From Winogradskya humida (GTDB lineage Bacteria > Actinomycetota > Actinomycetes > Mycobacteriales > Micromonosporaceae): 64,000 bases of DNA. The notes beneath the pieces were generated by a model that did no database searches, was not told the DNA's origin, and saw nothing but the letters and a program-made list of their open reading frames with translations. Below are positions 17,148 through 25,261 of the stretch, piece by piece (positions within the stretch are counted from its first letter, which is position 1; every line of letters starts with the position of its first letter). Position numbers and translations under genes: made by a program. The DNA lies in contig NZ_BOMN01000023.1 in NCBI RefSeq assembly GCF_016862215.1, positions 62,001 to 126,000 on the forward strand, in the 5' to 3' direction.

Positions 17148-17366
17148 TCAGGCCAGTTTGGTGAGGCGGTCCCGGATGGCCTCGTCGACCTCGATGCGGG
17201 CGTAGCCCCGGAGTCGCTGCGTGAACTCGGGGTTCGTCAGCGCTTCCCGCGCGGAATCACGCTGAGCCTCGCTGCCGGAGGCGATGGCCTCGTCGGCGCT
17301 TGCGAGCAGGCGGTCGACCTGCCTGATGTCGTAGCCTCGCATCGCGATCAGGAACTTCGTCGGCAT
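17148..17366 (-). CDS. Small DivIVA-domain-like protein
   Basis: A 72-residue protein from ATG 17366 (GTG 17378 possible, but only 3 bases after GGAAGG). The stretch RGYDIRQVDRLLASADEAIA matches the first helix of DivIVA/Wag31-like domains (GYDxxQVD), and a second helix follows. Mini-DivIVA proteins of this kind are common in actinomycetes and may interact with the polar growth or division machinery, but this one lacks the long coiled coil. It stands alone on its transcript. Confidence 0.6.
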   Translation of the reverse strand: MPTKFLIAMRGYDIRQVDRLLASADEAIASGSEAQRDSAREALTNPEFTQRLRGYARIEVDEAIRDRLTKLA

Positions 17367-17451
17367 GAGGGCACGCACCTTCCGATCGAGGCCTTCGCGT
17401 ACACACTCTCATGTCCGCGGGCCCCGACCGGCCCTGAAACGACTGCGTCGC

Positions 17452-18672
17452 TCAGGCGAGGTGCTGGTCCACCGCGGTCGCCAGCATCGGCCAGAGGGGG
17501 AGCCGGGGGCCCAGAGTGGTCTGGAAGGCGTGGTAGAGATCGGCTTTGCCCGGCCAGACCGTGTCCGTGGGGACGTTGGCGGCGTCGAGCTGGTGGAACC
17601 AGGAGCCGTGCTCGTGGTCGATCAGGAACTCCGCGGCGTAGTCCCACCACTCGCGGTAGTGGTCGGCGTAGACCTGGCGGCCGGTGAGGGCGTGCAGGGC
17701 CGCTGCCGCGTTGATGCCTTCCGCGGCGACCCAGTGCATGCGGTCACGGACCACCGGCCGGCCGGACCAGTCGGTGGTGTAGACGAAGCCGGGGTTGCCG
17801 TCCACGGCCCAGCCGTCCGTCACCGCGCGGTCGAACAGCTCCGTCGCCGCGGTGGTCAGCCACTCCTCGTTGCCGCCGAGCGGGGACGCCGCCGCGTGCA
17901 GGAGCAGGCGGGACCACTCCAGGCCGTGGCCGATCGTGGCGCCGTACGGCTTGAACGGGTGGTCGGGTTTGTCGGCGTTGAACTCCGGGATCGGTGTCCA
18001 CGCGCTGTCGTAGTGCTCCGGGATGCGCCAGTTGTGCGCGGACGCGGTGGTCACCACGAAACGGCAGATGCGCAGGGCACGCTCGGTCCACGCCTGGTCG
18101 CCGGTGACCGAGGCGACGGACAGCATCGCCTCGACGGTGTGCATGTTGGCGTTGATGCCGCGGTATTCGTCCAGCGTGCTGAACGAGCTGTCCCACGTGT
18201 CCACGCACATGCCGGCGCGGTCGTCCCAGAAACGCTCCAGGAAGAGCGCGCAGGCGTCGGCGAGCAGCTCCGCCGCCCCGGGCAGGCCCGCCTGGGTCGC
18301 CGTCGACGCGGCCAGGATCACGAAAGCATGGTCATAACAGGACTTGCCCGGCTCCGGCGTGCCGTCGTCGGTGACCGAGGAGAACCAGCCGCCGTGCACG
18401 GTGTCGCGCAGTCTCCCGGTCAGCCCGGCCATCGACTGGGCGGCGACCGGGCCCGCACCGGGGACGCCGAGCAGCGCGCCGATGCCGTACACGTGGGTCA
18501 TCCTGGAGCTGATCAGGGCCGAGGCCGGCCGTCCCGGCACCGGCAGGCCGCGGGCGTCGAGCCAGCGCGCACCGCCGCCCGGGTCGGCGGTGCGGCGGCC
18601 GAAGGCCAGCAGATCGCGGCTGTGCTGGTCCAGCCAGCGGTGGTGAACTTGACTCGTCGGCCACACGGACAT
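17452..18672 (-). CDS. AGE-family sugar isomerase/epimerase (N-acylglucosamine 2-epimerase fold, YihS-like)
   Basis: A 406-residue (alpha/alpha)6-barrel protein. Recognisable AGE-family motifs are the aromatic and His pairs RMTHVYGIG, GKSCYDHAFVILA, MHTVEAMLSV, TIGHGLEWSRLLLH and RMHWVAAEGINAAAAL. The conserved histidines in these segments act in ring opening and isomerisation. The set resembles YihS/mannose isomerase and aldose-ketose isomerases more than ATP-dependent RnBP epimerases. It is likely cytoplasmic and works on free hexoses. ATG 18672 is chosen; GTG 18681 is possible. No clear operon partner is present. Confidence 0.85.
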   Translation of the reverse strand: MSVWPTSQVHHRWLDQHSRDLLAFGRRTADPGGGARWLDARGLPVPGRPASALISSRMTHVYGIGALLGVPGAGPVAAQSMAGLTGRLRDTVHGGWFSSVTDDGTPEPGKSCYDHAFVILAASTATQAGLPGAAELLADACALFLERFWDDRAGMCVDTWDSSFSTLDEYRGINANMHTVEAMLSVASVTGDQAWTERALRICRFVVTTASAHNWRIPEHYDSAWTPIPEFNADKPDHPFKPYGATIGHGLEWSRLLLHAAASPLGGNEEWLTTAATELFDRAVTDGWAVDGNPGFVYTTDWSGRPVVRDRMHWVAAEGINAAAALHALTGRQVYADHYREWWDYAAEFLIDHEHGSWFHQLDAANVPTDTVWPGKADLYHAFQTTLGPRLPLWPMLATAVDQHLA

Positions 18673-18762
18673 GTAGATCACTTTAGGTCAGACTGTTTCG
18701 CCGCCTGGCCTGAGGGAGTGCCAGAACGCTCAAACCCCTCAATTGGCACGCTGCGGTCGCTG

Positions 18763-20196
18763 TCAGGCCGGCGGCGGGGTGCGGGAGAAGTGCATGTCTC
18801 TGCGGAGGTTGGCGTGCGGGGCCGTCACCGCTTCGATCAGGTAGTTCTGCCGGACCGTCCAGGGGGCGCGGTCGCCCTGGGACGGGAAGTTGTTCAGGGC
18901 CCGCTGGATGTATCCCGAGGTCAGCTCCATGAGCGGGCGGCGTTCGCCCGCGGGGATGCCGGGTGTCGCCGTCGTGTAACCGTGCTTGGCCATGTGGCCG
19001 AGCAAGCGGCAGACGTAGCGGTGGGACAGGTCCGCTCGCAGGGTCCAGGAGGCGTTGGAATAGCCGACGCAGAACGCGAAGTTCGGGATGCCACCGAGCA
19101 TCATCCCGCGATAGGCGACGGTCTCGCCGAGATTGACCTTCTTGCCGTCGACGGTGAGCTCCGCGCCGCCGATGGCCAGCACGGACAGGCCCGTCGCGCT
19201 CACCACGACGTCCGCTTCCAGGACCCGGCCGTCGGTCAGGCGGATGCCGGTGGGAACAAAACGGTCGATGTGGGCCGTGGCCATGGCGGCCCTGCCTGAC
19301 CTGATCGCGGCGAAGAGGTCACCCTGCGGGACCACGCAGAGACGCTGGTCCCAGGGCTGATAGGACGGGGTGAAGTGCTCGTCGAGGTACGCGGGGTCGT
19401 CGAGGTGGTGCAGGGCGAACGTGCGCAGGATCGACTTGACGCGCTCCGGGCGGCGCCGGGCGAGGTGGTAGAAGCCCTGCGTGATGAGGATGTTCTTGGC
19501 GCGGATGACACGGTGGGCCAGGGCCGGCGGCAACCGCTTGCGCAGCGTGTCGGCGACGGGATCGTGGTCCGGGCGGGCCGCGATGTACGTGGGGGAGCGC
19601 TGGAGCATCGTCACGTGGGCCGCCGTCGCCGCGAGCGCGGGGACCAGGGTCACGGCGGTGGCGCCGCTGCCGATGACGACGACGCGTTTACCGGCATGGT
19701 CGAGGTCGGCGGGCCAGAACTGCGGGTGCACGATGCGACCCTGGAAGTCGTCCGCGCCGGGAAACTCCGGCTGGTAGCCCGCCTCGTAGTCGTAGTAGCC
19801 CGTGCACGCGTACAGAAAATCGCAGGTCAAAGTCCCGGAGCTGGTGGTGACCGACCAGCGGCCGTCGTGGAAGGCCGCGCTGAGCACCCGGGTGCCGAAG
19901 CGGATGTGCGGCAGGATGCCACCGTCGCGGGCCGTGTCGCGGATGTAGTCGAGGATCGCCGGGCCGTCCGCCAGGGAGCGTTCCCCGCGCCACGGCCGGA
20001 ACGGGTAACTCAGGGTGAACATGTCCGAGTCGGAGCGGACCCCGGGATAGCGGAACAGGTCCCAGGTGCCGCCCAGGTCGGCGCGGGACTCCAGGATCGC
20101 GTACGTCGTGCCGGGCCGTTGCTGCTGCAGCCGCCAGGCCGCGCCGATCCCGGAGAGCCCCGCGCCGATGATCAGCACGTCGAAGTGGTCGGCCAT
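18763..20196 (-). CDS. Flavin-containing Baeyer-Villiger type monooxygenase (EtaA-like)
   Basis: A 477-residue protein. The N-terminal FAD site GAGLSGIGAAW and the second Rossmann site VVIGSGATAVTLVPAL are intact. The Baeyer-Villiger fingerprint FxGxxxHxxxWP is matched by FQGRIVHPQFWP. The C-terminal half resembles EthA-type enzymes (YRGMMLGGIPNFAFCVGYSNASWTL split around a conserved Gly). It should insert oxygen into ketones, or oxidise S or N centres, with FAD and NADPH. ATG 20196 is used. It lies 11 bases after the DUF4873 gene, in an operon led by a TetR regulator. Confidence 0.9.
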   Translation of the reverse strand: MADHFDVLIIGAGLSGIGAAWRLQQQRPGTTYAILESRADLGGTWDLFRYPGVRSDSDMFTLSYPFRPWRGERSLADGPAILDYIRDTARDGGILPHIRFGTRVLSAAFHDGRWSVTTSSGTLTCDFLYACTGYYDYEAGYQPEFPGADDFQGRIVHPQFWPADLDHAGKRVVVIGSGATAVTLVPALAATAAHVTMLQRSPTYIAARPDHDPVADTLRKRLPPALAHRVIRAKNILITQGFYHLARRRPERVKSILRTFALHHLDDPAYLDEHFTPSYQPWDQRLCVVPQGDLFAAIRSGRAAMATAHIDRFVPTGIRLTDGRVLEADVVVSATGLSVLAIGGAELTVDGKKVNLGETVAYRGMMLGGIPNFAFCVGYSNASWTLRADLSHRYVCRLLGHMAKHGYTTATPGIPAGERRPLMELTSGYIQRALNNFPSQGDRAPWTVRQNYLIEAVTAPHANLRRDMHFSRTPPPA

Positions 20197-20207
20197 ACCC
20201 ACAGTGT

Positions 20208-20495
20208 TCACCCTCGCCACGGCGGCCGCCCGGAACCGGTGAGACGGACACGGCCCCAGGGGTCGGGCTCGGCGAGCTTCGCGGGCGCTCCGTGCGTACC
20301 TATCTGGATGGTGACGTCCCGGTCGCCGGAGCGGAGGCGGGCGCTCAAGGTCTCGTCCGGCGCGGCCCGTCCGGCCCAGCGGTAGCGGCCCTCGAGGGGC
20401 TCGAACCGTGCCGAGAGCCGGACCTCGACCGTCACTTCGGCGTCCCCGGCGTGGACGGTGGCAGGGCCCCGGTACTCCTCGGGCGGGCCGGTCAT
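20208..20495 (-). CDS. DUF4873-domain protein
   Basis: A 95-residue protein beginning MTGPPEEYRGPATVH. It shows the DUF4873 pattern: EYxGPATV, VEVRLSARFEPLEGRYRWAG, then RLRSGDRDVTIQIGTHGAPAKL and DPWGRVRLTGSGRPPW. The family is unexplored biochemically but often sits next to, or is fused with, flavin monooxygenases of the type encoded just downstream. Its ATG overlaps the TetR stop (ATGA). It was placed by pattern memory only. Confidence 0.8.
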   Translation of the reverse strand: MTGPPEEYRGPATVHAGDAEVTVEVRLSARFEPLEGRYRWAGRAAPDETLSARLRSGDRDVTIQIGTHGAPAKLAEPDPWGRVRLTGSGRPPWRG

Positions 20496-21175
20496 GGCCG
20501 CACGGCCTCGGGGGACAGGCCGAAGGGCAGGTCGGCGGCGGTCCGGATGCCGGCGATCCCGCTCCAGAGAAAGGCCGTCAGGTACTCCACGAGGGCCTCC
20601 CGGCCGATCGGTTGCCGATGTCGCAGCCACCAGTCACCCACGGTCTGGACATAACCCACGATTCCGTACGCCCACGGCAGTGCGGCTCCCGAGTCCAGCC
20701 CGAGCGTCCGCAGCCGATCGCCGAGGATGCGCGCCAGACCGCTGGCCACGGTGTCGACCGCGTCGGCGACGACGTCGCGCTCCCGGGCGAGACCGCGGTG
20801 GTGGACGACGAAGCGGTAGAGGTGCGGGTCGCCCTCGATGAAGCTGAGGTACGCGTCCACGGCGGCCGTCACGACCGCGCGCTCCTCGCGTACCCGGGCA
20901 ACCGCGGGCGCGACCACCGCGATCAGGTCCTGCGCCGCACGCAGGCCGACCGCCTCCCACAGCGCGCCCTTGTCCTCGAAGTAGCGGTAGAGCACAGGCT
21001 TGCTGACCCCGGCGTGAGCCGCGATCGCGTCGATGCCGGGCTCGGGGCCGAGCTCGCGGATGGCGGTGATGACGGCCTCGACGAGCTCGCCGCGGCGACG
21101 CTCCCGATGATCGGCCCACCGGCGGCTCCGCCCGTCCCCGCCCTTGACCTGTTCCCTGCCCGCGTCCATGCTCAT
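20492..21175 (-). CDS. TetR family regulator of the monooxygenase operon
   Basis: A 227-residue protein (Met 21169 is an alternative start). The HTH covers ELVEAVITAIRELG through GIDAIAAHAGVSKPVLYRYFEDKGALWEAVG. The C-terminal ligand domain is less conserved. It heads the DUF4873-monooxygenase operon and lies divergent to the AurF-type gene, so one operator could control both directions. The inverted repeat GTTAC-N5-GTAAC in the 45-bp gap is the candidate site. Confidence 0.9.
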   Translation of the reverse strand: MSMDAGREQVKGGDGRSRRWADHRERRRGELVEAVITAIRELGPEPGIDAIAAHAGVSKPVLYRYFEDKGALWEAVGLRAAQDLIAVVAPAVARVREERAVVTAAVDAYLSFIEGDPHLYRFVVHHRGLARERDVVADAVDTVASGLARILGDRLRTLGLDSGAALPWAYGIVGYVQTVGDWWLRHRQPIGREALVEYLTAFLWSGIAGIRTAADLPFGLSPEAVRP

Positions 21176-21185
21176 AGAAGTATCT

Positions 21186-21200
21186 GTTACCTGTCGTAAC
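21186..21200. promoter_or_regulatory. Inverted repeat GTTAC-N5-GTAAC between TetR and AurF-type genes
   Basis: This perfect 5+5 inverted repeat lies midway in the short divergent intergenic space and is the best candidate operator for the TetR protein encoded on the minus strand. Confidence 0.5.
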
Positions 21201-21220
21201 GTCAACCCTGGCGGTGCTGA

Positions 21221-22105
21221 ATGGACCGATCGCAGACAGCTGCCCGTCTCCTGCAGTCCTCGGCGGCGCACTCCTACGACCCCGACGTGGAGATCGACTG
21301 GGACGCGCCGCTGGTGCCCGGCCGATGGTTCGTGCCGCAGCACCGTTCGTCGCTCCACGGCACGCCGTTGTGGGACGGGCTCTCCCCCGAGCAGCGGCTG
21401 ACCCTGACGAAACACGAGGTCGCGAGCATCGCCGGCCTCGGCGTCTGGTTCGAGACGATCCTCATGCAGCTGCTGATCCGCGAGTACTACAAACAGGACC
21501 CGACCACCGCCCACGCCCAGTACGCGCTCACCGAGGTCGCCGACGAGTGCCGGCACTCGGTGATGTTCGGCCGCATGATCGCGAAGCTGGACTGCCCCGT
21601 CTACCGGGTCGGGCCGTTCGACCAGCGGCTCGGCACGTTCATCGCGGCGACCGCCACCGGCCCCCGCATGTACGCGGCCATCCTCATCGCGGAGGAGATC
21701 CTCGACGCCCTGCAGCGCGAGGCCGCCGCCGACGAGTCCGTGCAGCCCCTGGTCCGGATGGTCTCCCGGATCCACGTGATCGAGGAGGCCCGGCACGTCC
21801 GGTACGCCCGCGAGGAACTCGCCCGCCAGGTCCGCGCGGCCGGGCGCCGCCGGCTCGGCTACGACCGCCTGATCATCGCGCGCGCCGCCTACCTGACCGG
21901 CCGCCGCCTGATCGCGCCCGGCGTGTACGCGTCGGTCGGCATCGACCCGCAGACCGGTGCGCGGGCCGCCCGGTCGAACCCCGGTCACCGGGAGACGCTG
22001 CGGTGGGCGGGTGCGAAAGTGGTCGCGTACCTGCGGGAGCTGGATCTGATCGGCGGCCCCGGTCTCGTGCTGTGGCGACGGTCCGGCCTGCTCGGCGACC
22101 AGTAA
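21221..22105 (+). CDS. AurF-type diiron oxygenase
   Basis: A 294-residue helical protein. Diiron ligands of the AurF/p-aminobenzoate N-oxygenase family can be placed in KHEVASIAGLGVWFE, EVADECRHSVMF, IAEEILDAL and RIHVIEEARHVRYA (the two E..RH pairs are diagnostic). The family oxidises aryl amines to nitro groups or hydroxylates other substrates with a mu-oxo diiron centre. The flanking Baeyer-Villiger monooxygenase and two TetR genes suggest an inducible oxidative pathway. ATG 21221 is the only good start; the ribosome site is weak. Confidence 0.88.
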   Translation: MDRSQTAARLLQSSAAHSYDPDVEIDWDAPLVPGRWFVPQHRSSLHGTPLWDGLSPEQRLTLTKHEVASIAGLGVWFETILMQLLIREYYKQDPTTAHAQYALTEVADECRHSVMFGRMIAKLDCPVYRVGPFDQRLGTFIAATATGPRMYAAILIAEEILDALQREAAADESVQPLVRMVSRIHVIEEARHVRYAREELARQVRAAGRRRLGYDRLIIARAAYLTGRRLIAPGVYASVGIDPQTGARAARSNPGHRETLRWAGAKVVAYLRELDLIGGPGLVLWRRSGLLGDQ

Positions 22106-22115
22106 TGTCTTGGCC

Positions 22116-22742
22116 GTGACCGCGACAGAATCCCGCAGCCGGAACCCCCGTGGGGAAGGCTCGCGGTTGCGGGCCGACATCGTGGCCGCCGCGGCGTCGA
22201 TCCTCGACGAGACCGGCGACGAGCAGGCGGTGACGCTGCGTGCCGTGGCCCGCCAGATCGGCATCGCCGCGCCCTCGATCTACCGGCACTTCGCCGACCG
22301 GCAGGCGATCCTGGTCGCCCTGGTGGGGGAGGCCTTCGCCGAGTTTGAGCAGCGCCTGCGCGACGCCGCCGTGGCTGAGGACCCGGTGGTGCGGCTGCGT
22401 GCTGTCTGTGATGCCTATCTTGAGTACGCCCGGAGCCGCCCCCAGCGTTACCGGGTCATGTTCGGCGGCCTGTGGAGCGCCCCCGACGCCGTGGCAGCGG
22501 AGGCGATGACGCCGGACGCCGCCGCCGAGCTGGGACAGGGCGCGCTGCGGGTGATCGCCGGAACCCTGCAGGACTGCGTAACGGCCGGCCGCTCCACCAG
22601 CGACGACCCGCTCGCCGACGCGGTCGCGCTGTGGCTGGGGTTGCACGGCCTTGCCCACCAGCGTGCGGTGAGCCACGCCTTCCCCTGGCCGCCCGCGATC
22701 GTCGACCGCCTCGTCATACCCCTGGCCCACCTCACGCCTTAG
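22116..22742 (+). CDS. TetR family regulator with WHG-type C-terminal domain
   Basis: A 208-residue protein from GTG 22116 (TTG 22110 possible). HTH: RADIVAAAASILDETG, VTLRAVARQIGIAAPSIYRHFADRQAILVALVGEAF. The C-terminal part with AVALWLGLHGLAHQRA resembles the TetR_C_33/WHG domain. It begins 10 bases after the AurF-type gene and is probably co-transcribed with it, giving this island two separate TetR inputs. Confidence 0.88.
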   Translation: MTATESRSRNPRGEGSRLRADIVAAAASILDETGDEQAVTLRAVARQIGIAAPSIYRHFADRQAILVALVGEAFAEFEQRLRDAAVAEDPVVRLRAVCDAYLEYARSRPQRYRVMFGGLWSAPDAVAAEAMTPDAAAELGQGALRVIAGTLQDCVTAGRSTSDDPLADAVALWLGLHGLAHQRAVSHAFPWPPAIVDRLVIPLAHLTP

Positions 22743-22841
22743 CCTGCGTCCCCGGGTGCCCGGTCCGCGCACCGCTTCCAGTCCGGCCAGCGTCTATGGT
22801 CAAGGCCTTAGGGTCGGCGAGGATCCAGGGAGGGAGTGGTA

Positions 22842-23420
22842 GTGCGTAAGCCGGGGGGCGTGTTCTGCGTGGAGGGACAATGGGAGGACGACCTTACCGA
22901 GCGCGGTTCCGTCCTGCCCACCCTTGAGCTGCTGGAACGGCTCGGCAGCATCAGGTTCATCCACCGCGACACGGCCACGATCGAGGAGCTGCACTACTAC
23001 CTCGACACGTGGCTGTCCCAGAAGTACAAGGACTACAAGGTCGGCTTCTTCGCCCTGCACGGCCAGCCGTCCCAGCTCTGCCTCACCGCCAAGACCACCG
23101 TCGAACTCGACGAGATCGGCGCCTGGATGTCCGGCCGCTGCGCCGGGCGCACACTCTACTTCGGCAGCTGCTCGGTGCTGCGAGCCTCCGACCGGGTCCT
23201 GCAGGAATTCCTCCACGAAACGAAGGCCGCGATGCTCTGCGGCTTCACCAAGGCAATCGACTGGGTCGAATCCGCCGCCTTCGAAACCGTCGTCCTCAAC
23301 GCCCTGGTCAACGGCGGTCGCATCGACAGCGTCGAACGCCTCGTCCGCTCCACCCGCTGGGCCGCCCTCGCCGAACACCTCGGCTTCCGCTGTGTCTACG
23401 CCAACGGCCGCACCGGCTGA
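22842..23420 (+). CDS. Small protein with caspase-like His-Gly / Ser-Cys motifs (DUF6642-like)
   Basis: A 192-residue protein. GTG 22842 follows AGGGAGGGAG with good spacing. It opens with PGGVFCVEGQWEDDL, then IRFIHRDTATIEELHYYL, a strand ending in FFALHG and, about 45 residues on, a strand ending LYFGSCSVLRAS. A hydrophobic strand ending in His-Gly and a second ending in Ser-Cys is the catalytic dyad layout of clan CD peptidases (caspase/CHAT). Actinobacterial proteins I recall as DUF6642 share these segments. It stands alone between a TetR gene and an IS element. Peptidase function is inferred and unproven. Confidence 0.7.
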   Translation: MRKPGGVFCVEGQWEDDLTERGSVLPTLELLERLGSIRFIHRDTATIEELHYYLDTWLSQKYKDYKVGFFALHGQPSQLCLTAKTTVELDEIGAWMSGRCAGRTLYFGSCSVLRASDRVLQEFLHETKAAMLCGFTKAIDWVESAAFETVVLNALVNGGRIDSVERLVRSTRWAALAEHLGFRCVYANGRTG

Positions 23421-23616
23421 AAGCTCCGCCGACCCGCGTCACCCCAGCCCGGACCGACCAGGCCGGGTTCCCTCGGCCCGGCCCCGATCGGCAACGATCA
23501 CGCCGCAATGTCAACCAAGAGTAAGCACAGTCGGGCATAGGGTGACGCTGCCGAAATGGCGTCACTGGGTGGGACGGAATGTTGCGCCGAACTGCGGCCC
23601 AACGCAATGCCCTGTC
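23421..23616. other. Intergenic region left of the IS element
   Basis: No start-preceded reading frame of convincing composition lies here. It contains GGTGACGC...GCGTCACT (about 23541-23566) as a weak hairpin. It is probably the original flank into which the IS3 element inserted. Confidence 0.4.
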
Positions 23617-23641
23617 TGTCAGGGTGAGTTGAGGCCAGCGG
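23617..23641 (+). repeat. IS3 left terminal inverted repeat
   Basis: TGTCAGGGTGAGTTGAGGCC then AGCGG; it pairs with the right end at 25136-25158 with one 2-base indel and only purine substitutions. Confidence 0.75.
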
Positions 23642-23729
23642 TTCATAGCAAGTCCGCCTGACGGGGCGAGTTCAGGATCGGGAACCGTTGAATACTGCTG
23701 TTGACATCGTGACGGCCCAGGATGGGGTC

Positions 23730-24137
23730 ATGAGTCGCAAGAAGCCAGGCCCTCGTGCGGGCGGGCCGCGGGCCCGCCGGTCGTTCACCCCGGGTCAGAA
23801 GTTGGAGTTGCTGGCCGGGTATGAGCAGGCCGTGTTGGAGGGTGAGGGTGGGGCGTTCCTGCGGCGTGAGGGCTTGTACTCGTCGTTGATCGGTGAGTGG
23901 CGCCGGGCCCGTGACAGCGGGTTGCTGCAAGGAAAACCGGCCGGTCAGACGGTCGGACGACCCAGTGCGGAACAGGCCGAGATCGCCCGGTTACGCCGCG
24001 AGCTGCAACTGGCCCAGTCGAAACTCGCGCGCACGGAGACGGCGTTGACGATCATGGGAAAAGCGCACGAGCTCTTGGAGGACATCTCCAGGAGCGAGCC
24101 GGACGGTCCGGACGTGTTCGGGCTCGGCAAACGCTGA
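23730..24137 (+). CDS. IS3-family transposase OrfA (helix-turn-helix subunit)
   Basis: A 135-residue protein from ATG 23730. RSFTPGQKLELLAGYEQAV with FLRREGLYSSLIGEWRRAR is the HTH_29/transposase-8 type domain that binds the terminal repeats. The C-terminal half is a leucine-zipper helix (EIARLRRELQLAQSKLARTETAL). Its TGA overlaps the orfB ATG as TGATG, so orfB is reached by re-initiation, perhaps also by frameshifting as in other IS3 elements. Confidence 0.9.
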   Translation: MSRKKPGPRAGGPRARRSFTPGQKLELLAGYEQAVLEGEGGAFLRREGLYSSLIGEWRRARDSGLLQGKPAGQTVGRPSAEQAEIARLRRELQLAQSKLARTETALTIMGKAHELLEDISRSEPDGPDVFGLGKR

Positions 24138-25132
24138 TGACCGCCTACCAGGCACTGACCAGGGCGGGGACCACAACACGGGATGCGGCTCGGGTCACCG
24201 GGATCGCCCGTTCCAGCGCGGAACGCGACCGGCTGCGCCCAACCCTGTCACGCCCGGCCCCGCGGGTGCCGGCGAACGCATTCACCGCCGGCGAGCGTGA
24301 ACTGGTCCTGCGACTGCTGAACAGTCCGGAGTTCATCGACGCAGCCCCGGCCCAGATCTACGCGGCCCTGCTGGACCAAGGCGTATATGTGGCCTCGATC
24401 GCCAGCATGTATCGGATTCTGCGCGAGAACCGCCAAGTTGGTGACCGTCGACGGCTGGCCCGGCACCCGGCCCGGGCTCGTCCCGAGTTGGTCGCGGATA
24501 GGCCGCGGCAGGTGTTCTCCTGGGACATCACGAAACTTGCCGGCCCGGTCAAGGGCACCTACTTCGACGCTTACGTGATGATCGACATCTACTCGAGGTT
24601 CATCGTCGGGGTGAAAGTCCACGCCCGCGAATCCGGGGCCCTCGCGCAGGCCATGATGCGGGAGGTCTTCGACACCCACGGAGTCCCGCACGTGGTCCAC
24701 GCCGACCGGGGCACCTCGATGACCTCGAAATCAGTGGCTGATCTCCTCGAAGACCTCGACGTGACCCGCTCACACTCAAGACCGAAAGTGTCCAATGACA
24801 ACCCGTTCAGCGAGGCCTGGTTCAAGACGCTGAAATACGCGCCGGTCTTCCCGGACCGCTTCGCATCCCTGCCCGAGGCGCGGGCGTTCATGACCGAGTT
24901 CGTGACCTGGTATAACCACGCCCACCGGCACTCCGGGATCGGCTTGCATACCCCGGCCGAGGTCCACCACGACCGCCACCACACCGTCCGCGCCGGCCGG
25001 GAAACCACCCTGACCGCAGCCCGTGCGGCCCACCCGCACCGGTTCAGCACCACCCGGCTACTACCCAAGATCCTCGACCTACCTGACCAGGTCTGGATCA
25101 ACCAACCCGGACCGGAATCACAAGCCGCTTAA
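24137..25132 (+). CDS. IS3-family transposase OrfB (DDE integrase core)
   Basis: A 331-residue protein. An HTH_21-like segment (LLNSPEFIDAAPAQIYAALLDQG, SMYRILRENRQVGDRR) precedes the rve integrase core. Catalytic residues can be placed as Asp in FSWDITKL, Asp in VVHADRGTSMTS and Glu in NPFSEAWFKTLKY, followed by TWYNHAHRHSGIGLHTPAEVH. No interruption is seen, so it appears functional. It makes the cut-and-join reactions that excise and insert the element. Confidence 0.93.
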   Translation: MTAYQALTRAGTTTRDAARVTGIARSSAERDRLRPTLSRPAPRVPANAFTAGERELVLRLLNSPEFIDAAPAQIYAALLDQGVYVASIASMYRILRENRQVGDRRRLARHPARARPELVADRPRQVFSWDITKLAGPVKGTYFDAYVMIDIYSRFIVGVKVHARESGALAQAMMREVFDTHGVPHVVHADRGTSMTSKSVADLLEDLDVTRSHSRPKVSNDNPFSEAWFKTLKYAPVFPDRFASLPEARAFMTEFVTWYNHAHRHSGIGLHTPAEVHHDRHHTVRAGRETTLTAARAAHPHRFSTTRLLPKILDLPDQVWINQPGPESQAA

Positions 25133-25135
25133 CAC

Positions 25136-25158
25136 CCGCCGGCCCCAATTCCTTGACA
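25136..25158 (-). repeat. IS3 right terminal inverted repeat
   Basis: The plus strand ends ...CCCCAATTCCTTGACA, the inverted counterpart of the left end; the boundary at 25158 follows the usual TG...CA rule of IS3 ends. Confidence 0.75.
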
Positions 25159-25261
25159 CGTTCCGATGTCATGCGGCAGCGACTGTCAAACCCACAACAT
25201 CGTATTTTCCAATGAAATAGTTAATATTTTCTAGCCTCACAATGCGTGGCGCAGGCGACAC

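Larger units (their letters stand above)
23617..25158 (+). mobile_element. IS3-family insertion sequence, complete, about 1.54 kb
   Basis: The element holds orfA and orfB and is bounded by imperfect terminal inverted repeats. The left end begins TGTCAGGGTGAGTTGAGGCC; the right end, read inward, is TGTCAAGGAATTGGGGCCGG. After a 2-base gap they agree at nearly all positions up to GCGG, with purine-purine differences. Both genes are intact, so the copy may be active. No clear 3-4 base target duplication is visible next to the ends, which suggests an altered flank or an older insertion. Confidence 0.85.

Noticed and set aside
23610-23620. Target-site duplication of the IS3 element
   Set aside because: Bases next to the left end (CTGTC) and right end (CGTTC) do not match.
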